DNA from: Glaciecola sp. KUL10
GTDB lineage: Bacteria > Pseudomonadota > Gammaproteobacteria > Enterobacterales > Alteromonadaceae
Length of the DNA: 64,000 nt
Direction: 5' to 3'
NCBI RefSeq assembly: GCF_003203515.1
Contig: NZ_BGNG01000013.1
Location: forward strand, 33,861-97,860
Below, piece after piece: positions 57,884 to 64,000 of the stretch. Under the pieces are notes generated by a model. The model was not told where the DNA came from. It did not search any database and saw only the letters and a list, made by a program, of their open reading frames with translations. Numbering within the stretch: position 1 is the first letter of the stretch; each line of letters opens with the position of its first letter. The position numbers were made by a program, and so were the translations under genes.

Positions 57884-57917
57884 AAAAAACGGATGCAAAG
57901 CCAACACTCGCATCCGC
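57884..57917 (-). terminator. Rho-independent terminator of fklB
   Basis: On the minus strand CGGATGC pairs with GCATCCG (57910-57916 with 57890-57896), followed by six T residues, 14 bases past the fklB stop. Confidence 0.88.
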
Positions 57918-57930
57918 TTTCCAAATTACA

Positions 57931-58551
57931 CTATGCAATGATATCAAGTAACTCAACATCAAAAACTAGCGTACTGAATGGACCAATAGCACCACCAGCG
58001 CCTTGCTCGCCGTAAGCTAAGTCGTGTGGCACGTATAAACGCCACTTAGAACCGACACTCATCATTTGGAGTGCTTCAGTCCAACCTTTAATCACGCCGC
58101 CAACCGGGAATTCTGCTGGTTCGCCACGATCATAAGATGAATCAAACACGTCACCATTGATAAGTGTACCGTGGTAGTGAGTGCGAACGGTAGATGCAGC
58201 GCTTGGCTTCTCACCTTCGCCTGTTGTAAGCACTTCATATTGAAGACCAGACTCAGTCACGGTGACTTCTGCACGTTCAGCATTTTTCGCCAAAAACTCG
58301 GACCCTTCTTTCATTGCACCTGCAAATTTCTCTTGTTTAGCCGCTTGCATACGCTCATTGATTTCAGTGAATGCCGCGCGAAGGTCGTTGTTGCTTACTT
58401 GTGGTTGTTCACGATTAAAACCATCGCTTAAACCCGCTAAAACAACGTCAAGCGCTAATCCGTCAAAAGGGTTAGAAGCAAGTTGCTCGCCCATTTGGTA
58501 ACCAATTCCATAACTTGCTTGCGTTTCGATTGTTGTGTATTTATCTGACAC
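57931..58551 (-). CDS. fklB: FKBP-type peptidyl-prolyl isomerase FklB
   Basis: A 206-residue protein, exactly the E. coli FklB length, with the starting block SDKYTTIETQASYGIGYQMG. The FKBP domain has VFDSSYDRGEPAEFPVGGVI and GWTEALQMMSVGSKWRLYVP. It accelerates proline isomerisation; it lacks a signal peptide, so it is cytosolic as in E. coli. The start is a GTG at 58551, with GGAG five bases upstream; an ATG at 58587 would add 12 residues without similarity to the family. It is divergent from ppc. Confidence 0.95.
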   Translation of the reverse strand: MSDKYTTIETQASYGIGYQMGEQLASNPFDGLALDVVLAGLSDGFNREQPQVSNNDLRAAFTEINERMQAAKQEKFAGAMKEGSEFLAKNAERAEVTVTESGLQYEVLTTGEGEKPSAASTVRTHYHGTLINGDVFDSSYDRGEPAEFPVGGVIKGWTEALQMMSVGSKWRLYVPHDLAYGEQGAGGAIGPFSTLVFDVELLDIIA

Positions 58552-58728
58552 GTCTGCTCCAATATTGCAATTAAAGGTAAAAACCAAGGAAAAAACTCGC
58601 GCAAGGGTAGCACAAGCGAGTAGCAGTTAAAAATCTAGACAAACAAATTTGATTAAGTTATTCGACTGGGTTGTTAGACAACAATTTAAAAAATGCGTAT
58701 CTTTATACACACCACGATTGAATTAAAC

Positions 58729-58747
58729 TTTAGTCTCATAGACTAAA
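58729..58747. promoter_or_regulatory. Perfect 8-bp inverted repeat between fklB and ppc
   Basis: The palindrome TTTAGTCT-CAT-AGACTAAA lies in the divergent spacer, 102 bases before the ppc ATG. It lacks a T-tract, so it looks more like a regulator site than a terminator. The binding factor is unknown. Confidence 0.4.
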
Positions 58748-58849
58748 ATACCCGCGATACCAAATTAGTTGTTCAAAAGAAAATTAATCACACTCAATGG
58801 TTTAGGGTAATTTTCATAACACCATTCTTTTAGAGGGAAACACAAGTAT

Positions 58850-61459
58850 ATGAATGATTCGCTTGAGACACAGTTGAAAGATACTGTCAGATATTTAGGC
58901 GCCACGCTTGGCGAAACGATAGAAGCGGAACTGGGCAAAGAATGGTTAGACAAAATTGAACAAATTCGCACTGATGGCCGCAATTCTTATCAAGGGGATC
59001 AGCAGTGCACTGAACGCTTAAGCAAAGAGTTTGCGTCTTTGGATAACCAATCACTAGCCACGATTGCACGTGCTTTTTCACAATTTTTGAATCTAGCTAA
59101 CATTGCTGAACAAGAAAATAATACTGCTTCCCAACGTAACTTGTCGCTTTCAAGCTCATTGCAAAGCATACGTGATTTAGGCGCGAATAAAGAAAGAGTA
59201 TTAACAGCTGTTAAGAATCTAAATATCGATTTGGTCTTAACTGCACACCCTACAGAAGTCACACGACGTACACTTATTCACAAACACAGGCAGCTTGCAA
59301 GCCAACTGCAACGCTTGCACACCGAAGATCTCAGCGCGAGACAAGAAGTACAGGTTAAACAGCGCATTGCCGCGTTAATCGCACAAGCATGGCATACAGA
59401 AGAAATTAGAGTCGTTAGACCGACCCCCGTAGACGAGGCTCGATGGGGCTTTTCTGTCATTGAAAATTCCTTGTGGGAAGCCGTTCCTGAGTTTTTACGA
59501 GATTTAGGCGACTACTTAGAAAATGAATTTGACGAGAAACTGCCACTTGACGTCAAACCCGTTCAATTTAGCTCCTGGATGGGTGGCGACCGAGACGGCA
59601 ACCCATTTGTGACAGCCAAAGTCACCCAAGAAGTATTACATCGCGCAAGACGCCGCGCGGCTAAATTATTTGCACAAGATTTTGAGTTGCTTCGCACCGA
59701 ATTGTCGATGAACAATTGTGACGATACCTTGCGCGAGATAGTCGGTGATGTTCGCGAACCGTACCGCGCCATTTTAGTACCAGTGTTGGATAAGTTACAC
59801 CGCACGAGAGACGGAATTGTTGATCCATCAGAGTGGATCAGTAATACCGATGAGCTATTAAAGCCTTTAATGATTTGCTTTGACTCGCTTAATAATTGCG
59901 GCATGAATGTGATCGCTCAAGGTGCCTTACTAGACACCATCCGCCGTGCACACTGTTTCGGTGCGAATTTGTTGAAGCTTGATGTACGCCAAGACTCTGG
60001 TCGGCATGCTGACGTATTTAGCGAGCTGACTCGTTTTTACGGTTTAGGTGATTACAATCAGTGGAGCGAAGAAGACAAACAAGCCTTTTTGTTGCGTGAA
60101 CTCTCTTCGAAACGTCCTTTGTTGCCGAGCGTTTGGGAACCGAGTGAAGAAGTCAAAGAGGTATTAGATACCTGTAAAGTGATCGCTAACAATGACCGCT
60201 CTGGTTTTGGTATCTACATTATCTCAATGGCAAGCTCTGCTTCAGATGTCTTAGCGGTTCAACTCCTACTTAAAGAATCTGGCGTTAGCTGGCCAATGCC
60301 AGTGGCACCGTTATTTGAAACGCTTGATGACCTTAATAACTCTCCTGGTGTAATGAAAGGCCTGCTAGCGATCGATTGGTATCGCGGCTACATCAGCGGC
60401 CGACAGTACGTCATGATTGGTTATTCTGATTCTGCTAAAGATGCAGGATCACTTGCCGCGGGTTGGGCGCAGTATGAGTCGCAAGAAGCCCTTGTGAAAC
60501 TTGCCGAAGAAAACGACGTGACACTGACCTTATTCCACGGTCGTGGTGGCACGATTGGTCGTGGTGGGTTGCCTGCGAAAGCAGCTATTCATTCACAACC
60601 TCCAGGGTCGTTGACAGGAGGCTTTAGGGTAACTGAACAAGGCGAGACCATTCGTTATAAATTCGGTATGCCGCAACTGGCTAAACGCAGTTTATCAATA
60701 TATGCAGCAGCCGTTGTTGAAGCGATTCTTATTCCGCCTCCAGAGCCGAAACAAGCTTGGCGTGACATTATTACCGAAATGGCAGGAAAAGGCCGCGATA
60801 ATTATCGCCAAATCGTTCGTCATGACAAAGACTTCGTGCCATATTTCAGGGTTGCTACACCTGAGCAGGAATTAGGTAAATTGCCATTAGGAAGCCGCCC
60901 AGCAAAACGCAAACCAAGCGGAGGCATCGAGAGTTTACGTGCGATTCCGTGGATTTTTGCGTGGGCACAAACGCGCTTAGTGCTGCCATCATGGTTGGGT
61001 GTGATGCCTGCGGTTAAAGCTGTGAATACCCCAGAAAACAAAGCAGTCATTGAAGAAATGATAGAACACTGGCCGTTCTTCGAGTCGCGCCTTTCGATGC
61101 TAGACATGGTATTCAAAAAAGCAGCACCACAAATCAGTGAAGCCTATGACCAGCGCTTAGTACCTGAAGAGCTTAAGCATTTTGGTGAAAAGTTGCGTTC
61201 AGAACTGAAAGAAAGCATCCAGTATATTCTTGATCTAACGGGTCATGACAAGGTGATGGAAGATGACATCCAAGGCTTGAATTCAATAAACATCAGAGCA
61301 GCCTATTTACAGCCTCTCCACTACTTGCAGATTGAATTATTAGATAGAATTAGAAAGGCCGAGTCTTCACAATACAGTGACAATGATGTCGAAACCTTGG
61401 AAAGAGCCATGATGGTGACGATTACTGGTATCGCCATTGGACTCAGAAATACTGGTTAA
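58850..61459 (+). CDS. ppc: Phosphoenolpyruvate carboxylase
   Basis: An 869-residue PEP carboxylase, typical of the bacterial enzyme. The catalytic motifs are VLTAHPTEVTRRTLIHKH near residue 130, SWMGGDRDGNPFVTAKVT near 240, FHGRGGTIGRGG near 565 and the C-terminal TGIAIGLRNTG. It carboxylates PEP to oxaloacetate, refilling the TCA cycle. An AGAGGGAAA ribosome site is 10 bases before the ATG. It probably has its own promoter in the spacer that contains the inverted repeat. Confidence 0.97.
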   Translation: MNDSLETQLKDTVRYLGATLGETIEAELGKEWLDKIEQIRTDGRNSYQGDQQCTERLSKEFASLDNQSLATIARAFSQFLNLANIAEQENNTASQRNLSLSSSLQSIRDLGANKERVLTAVKNLNIDLVLTAHPTEVTRRTLIHKHRQLASQLQRLHTEDLSARQEVQVKQRIAALIAQAWHTEEIRVVRPTPVDEARWGFSVIENSLWEAVPEFLRDLGDYLENEFDEKLPLDVKPVQFSSWMGGDRDGNPFVTAKVTQEVLHRARRRAAKLFAQDFELLRTELSMNNCDDTLREIVGDVREPYRAILVPVLDKLHRTRDGIVDPSEWISNTDELLKPLMICFDSLNNCGMNVIAQGALLDTIRRAHCFGANLLKLDVRQDSGRHADVFSELTRFYGLGDYNQWSEEDKQAFLLRELSSKRPLLPSVWEPSEEVKEVLDTCKVIANNDRSGFGIYIISMASSASDVLAVQLLLKESGVSWPMPVAPLFETLDDLNNSPGVMKGLLAIDWYRGYISGRQYVMIGYSDSAKDAGSLAAGWAQYESQEALVKLAEENDVTLTLFHGRGGTIGRGGLPAKAAIHSQPPGSLTGGFRVTEQGETIRYKFGMPQLAKRSLSIYAAAVVEAILIPPPEPKQAWRDIITEMAGKGRDNYRQIVRHDKDFVPYFRVATPEQELGKLPLGSRPAKRKPSGGIESLRAIPWIFAWAQTRLVLPSWLGVMPAVKAVNTPENKAVIEEMIEHWPFFESRLSMLDMVFKKAAPQISEAYDQRLVPEELKHFGEKLRSELKESIQYILDLTGHDKVMEDDIQGLNSINIRAAYLQPLHYLQIELLDRIRKAESSQYSDNDVETLERAMMVTITGIAIGLRNTG

Positions 61460-61486
61460 TCATCAGTCACATTTAATATGTAACGT

Positions 61487-61519
61487 AAAAAGCACCTCCC
61501 AAACGGCGGTGCTTTTTTT
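61487..61519 (+). terminator. Rho-independent terminator of ppc
   Basis: The stem AAAAAGCACC/GGTGCTTTTT with an eleven-base loop is followed by seven T residues, 27 bases past the ppc stop. The A-rich left arm may also serve the convergent gene. Confidence 0.88.
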
Positions 61520-61536
61520 GCCATCAACTGACAGCC

Positions 61537-62646
61537 TTAAAACTGGAGTGTCGAGAGCGGCACCACTCTTTTTTCTAGTGTTTTTTGGTTTAGACCAAGT
61601 GCATGAAGCTCTATTGTAGTTTGCATTATATTCTTCGGATCCCAATTAATAGTGACCACACCATAATGCGTATCGCGCACTACCGCGCCTTGTCGAAAAC
61701 TGTTGTGTTCGTCAACCTTACGAAAGCTTTGTGTCAAACCGCTAGAAGTGAAATCCCATAGAGGATACGGCACATTATGGCCTAACTGCCCTGTATCTTT
61801 AGAGATTTCCATTAGATGACGATCGCCGCTCAAAAACATCACACCATTTGCTTTAGTACTGGCTACCAAATCATATAAACGCTTGCGCTCTCGTGGCATA
61901 GCGCCCCATGCTTCCCAACTATGCTCAAATGCGACAACTTGAATTGAGCTAACGATAAACCTTATATCTGCTGGCTTCTTTAACTCCTCTTCTAACCACA
62001 ACCATTGTTTCTCACCCAAAATACTTTGAGTAGCATCAGTTTGCGGAAGATACGGTCCTTTTCCTTGCGGTCGTCCTTTGGGATTTTCTAAGCGCTCACC
62101 GAGGTGGTAGCGCGTGTCTAACATGATAATTTGTAGTTGTGCGCCAGCTTGCTCAATAATACGTGAATGATAAATACCCGCTTGCGTGCGAATTGGGTCG
62201 TCTTTCTCAAACTTAAAAAAGTCTAAAAAAGCCGCTTGGCTTTGCATTTTTAAGGGGTAGTCTTTACCAGCGTCATTTGCACCGAAGTCATGATCGTCCC
62301 ATGTCCCCATAAATATTGGCACTTGCTTTCTAAACGCAGTGAATGCTTCAATTTCATTTAACTCTTCATAAGCTTGGGCAAAACGCTTGGGATCAGCAAC
62401 AGGTGCATAGACTTCTTTGCCGTCTTCAACCCTAATATCAGCGTATTGATTGTCACCGATAAACAAAAAAACATCAGGCTGATGCTTGGCAATATCATGC
62501 CAAATAGGTTGAGGCATATGCTGCGAGGCGCACGAGCCAAAAGCGATGGTAGTTGTGTTGGCGGCAAGGGTTGACGTGGCAAAAACCGTTATAAAGATAA
62601 TCAACGCGCACCTTATATAAGAGAAAACAGTAACCTTAAGAATCAT
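61537..62646 (-). CDS. Exported PhoD-like metallophosphatase
   Basis: A 369-residue protein with a signal peptide (FSYIRCALIIFITVFATSTL, cleavage near residue 28). The metal blocks are AFGSCASQHMPQPIW near 34, FLFIGDNQYADI near 60, MGTWDDHDFGANDAG near 115, and FLSGDRHLMEIS near 265. It is a calcineurin-like phosphoesterase of the PhoD group (compact form), likely periplasmic and acting on phosphodiesters or phosphomonoesters. It differs from the large cytosolic relative at 6.2-8.1 kb by the signal peptide and by the shorter size. It converges on ppc. Confidence 0.9.
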   Translation of the reverse strand: MILKVTVFSYIRCALIIFITVFATSTLAANTTTIAFGSCASQHMPQPIWHDIAKHQPDVFLFIGDNQYADIRVEDGKEVYAPVADPKRFAQAYEELNEIEAFTAFRKQVPIFMGTWDDHDFGANDAGKDYPLKMQSQAAFLDFFKFEKDDPIRTQAGIYHSRIIEQAGAQLQIIMLDTRYHLGERLENPKGRPQGKGPYLPQTDATQSILGEKQWLWLEEELKKPADIRFIVSSIQVVAFEHSWEAWGAMPRERKRLYDLVASTKANGVMFLSGDRHLMEISKDTGQLGHNVPYPLWDFTSSGLTQSFRKVDEHNSFRQGAVVRDTHYGVVTINWDPKNIMQTTIELHALGLNQKTLEKRVVPLSTLQF

Positions 62647-62959
62647 TCAATCGTCTACTCGAAGAAATAGTGAAAAGTTTAGTGATATTTTTTCTCTTTA
62701 GTTGTTAATTTAAGAAAATAAATTCGACTTATTATAAGTTGGTAGTGAATAGAAAATATACCTAAGCTCCTCCACCACTAACTAGTACCAATCTAATTAT
62801 TATATATATTTTTTCCAACTTAGGCTTTTATAAAAGGGTGTAAGCCATATTTATCTTTCTCCACAAAGCATCTATTTAAGAATTACTATCATTTCCGCTA
62901 CTTTAATAATAAATTACGTAAATTGACTTCGAATCATCAATAACATTTAGGCCAATCAT
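62647..62959. other. AT-rich gene-free spacer upstream of the acyltransferase
   Basis: About 310 bases, visibly richer in A and T than most of the window. It must contain the promoters of two divergent genes: the PhoD-like gene and the acyltransferase. No specific site was recognised. Confidence 0.55.
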
Positions 62960-64000
62960 ATGGGGCTCGAGCTAGGCTTTGCCATTTCATTTTTATCTTT
63001 TATCACATGTATTTTGATAGCTTCTTTTATCGGTAAGACCAAATATTTTTCGTTTATTTTAGAAAGAAAAAATCGATTTGGAAGTATTGATGGTGTTAGA
63101 GGTTACCTAGCTATATCAGTGTTTTTTCATCATTTCGTGATCACATACTATTGGAAAACTGAAAACAAATGGCAACGTCCTCCGGAAGATTTATTTCAAA
63201 ACTTCGGCAAAGTTGGGGTTGCTATTTTCTTTATGATTACCGGATTTCTATTTTTTTCAAGAATTATAGACAAGAATAAAACTTTGAATTGGGTCTCACT
63301 GTATCAATCGCGAATGTTCAGGATATACCCACTTTATCTATTTGCGATATGTAATATCACATTTATTGTTCTTTATAGCTCAGAGTTTCAGATCAATGTT
63401 AGCTTCTTATACCTTTTAAAAGACTATATGAAATGGTTTTTATTTATTGGTGGTCCCATAAACCAGTTTTCAGATACTAAAAATATCATTGCAAGTGTCG
63501 ATTGGACATTAACATATGAATGGGTATTTTACTTTTCTTTACCGTTAATTTTCATTGTAAATCGAGTCATTGGAAAGTGGGGGTTAGTATGTATAGCTGT
63601 TTTATCCGTGTTTTTGTTTTATCGACCCATTTACGTTTCATACTTCTCGTCAGCTTATTTTATATATTTTGCTTTAGGCTCAATTGCATATTACTTTACT
63701 GAAAAATTTAAAGGTGCGATAAAAAGAAAAAACAATTCGATGTCTTTCTTGTCTTTAGCCCTAGTTGTCTTCTTATTAGTTTACCCAAAAACCTTAGATT
63801 CGATTCATGTTGTTGTGATGTCAATTTTATTTGTAATTATAGCTTCAGGTTGCAATATGTTCGGAGTATTCTCGTCTCGAGGATCGATCGTTTTGGGCGA
63901 AATTAGTTACAGTATTTATTTATTGCATGGAATAGTTCTATACTTGCTTTTCACGATTTGGTCGCCATTACAAATAGCTGAATATAGTATTGAAGAGTTT
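62960..64000 (+). CDS. Acyltransferase-3 family membrane protein, partial (C-terminal part outside window)
   Basis: An open frame of 347 codons begins with the ATG at 62960 and runs to the right edge without a stop. After an N-terminal helix comes the family opening SIDGVRGYLAISVFFHHF, with the conserved Arg and His of the acyl-donor site. FQNFGKVGVAIFFMITGFLF and YQSRMFRIYPLY follow, as in OafA/NodX-type enzymes. It has about ten helices in view. These integral membrane enzymes O-acetylate sugars of surface polysaccharide, LPS or peptidoglycan. The codons and flanks are AT-richer than the rest, so the gene may come from a surface-polysaccharide locus subject to transfer. Confidence 0.85.
   Translation, partial: MGLELGFAISFLSFITCILIASFIGKTKYFSFILERKNRFGSIDGVRGYLAISVFFHHFVITYYWKTENKWQRPPEDLFQNFGKVGVAIFFMITGFLFFSRIIDKNKTLNWVSLYQSRMFRIYPLYLFAICNITFIVLYSSEFQINVSFLYLLKDYMKWFLFIGGPINQFSDTKNIIASVDWTLTYEWVFYFSLPLIFIVNRVIGKWGLVCIAVLSVFLFYRPIYVSYFSSAYFIYFALGSIAYYFTEKFKGAIKRKNNSMSFLSLALVVFLLVYPKTLDSIHVVVMSILFVIIASGCNMFGVFSSRGSIVLGEISYSIYLLHGIVLYLLFTIWSPLQIAEYSIEEF

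Overview
The window is chromosomal DNA from a marine gammaproteobacterium, most likely of the Alteromonadales (Alteromonas/Glaciecola/Colwellia relatives). The support is gene content: a complete Na+-NQR operon with apbE and nqrM, a sodium-symporter-family carrier, two TRAP carboxylate transporters, FabV enoyl reductase, FldB flavodoxin, EfpL, a broad set of secreted hydrolases and several c-di-GMP-type proteins. The base composition is moderately AT-rich throughout. No rRNA or tRNA genes, insertion sequences, prophage genes or CRISPR arrays were seen. The genus assignment is an inference from content, not from a marker gene.

Layout. 1-6.1 kb: a partial Reg_prop beta-propeller sensor (cut by the left edge), an NSS-family Na+ symporter, an SDR oxidoreductase, a DCC-family thiol protein, msrA, and a secreted phytase-esterase-like propeller. 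6.2-11 kb: a cytosolic PhoD-like metallophosphatase, fldB overlapping an uncharacterised HExxH protein, an exbD without exbB, a YgjV-type membrane protein and an orphan. 11.4-16.7 kb: a TRAP transporter (P, Q, M) divergent from a cache-domain histidine kinase/NarL-type regulator pair that probably controls it. 16.7-25.5 kb: a cytosolic four-PAS chemoreceptor with a minimal signalling tip, efpL, a conserved unknown, a four-fasciclin lipoprotein with a nested second domain, and fadH. 25.7-42.6 kb: a molybdopterin oxidoreductase, a periplasmic binding-type protein, a DPP-IV peptidase, a GGDEF/degenerate-EAL protein, a threonine-dehydratase-type enzyme, an amidohydrolase, a metallo-beta-lactamase-fold protein, an M17 aminopeptidase, a SWIM protein and a REC-GGDEF protein that has lost its key acidic residues. 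42.8-52.3 kb: dinB with a LexA box, acuI, nqrM, apbE and nqrFEDCBA, all on the minus strand. 52.7-61.5 kb: fabV, an unknown membrane protein, a second TRAP set (Q, M, P) whose binding protein is a lipoprotein, fklB and ppc. 61.5-64 kb: a second, exported PhoD-like enzyme and a partial, visibly AT-richer acyltransferase-3 gene at the right edge.

How the genes work together. The strongest physiological theme is sodium-driven energetics and carboxylate use. NQR pumps Na+ from NADH oxidation, and ApbE and NqrM mature it. The TRAP and NSS carriers use that Na+ gradient. The cache kinase sits beside one TRAP set. AcuI removes toxic acryloyl-CoA, and PEP carboxylase refills C4 pools. A second theme is protein and organic-matter turnover: DPP-IV, M17 peptidase, amidohydrolase, and PhoD and MBL enzymes. 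A third is signalling by degenerate domains.

I did not find a clear-cut new multigene system such as a defence island or biosynthetic cluster. The best leads are the nested fasciclin lipoprotein, the REC-GGDEF pseudo-regulator, the fldB-HExxH overlapping pair, the conserved unknown at 19.4-20.8 kb, the minimal-tip chemoreceptor and the lipid-anchored TRAP receptor.
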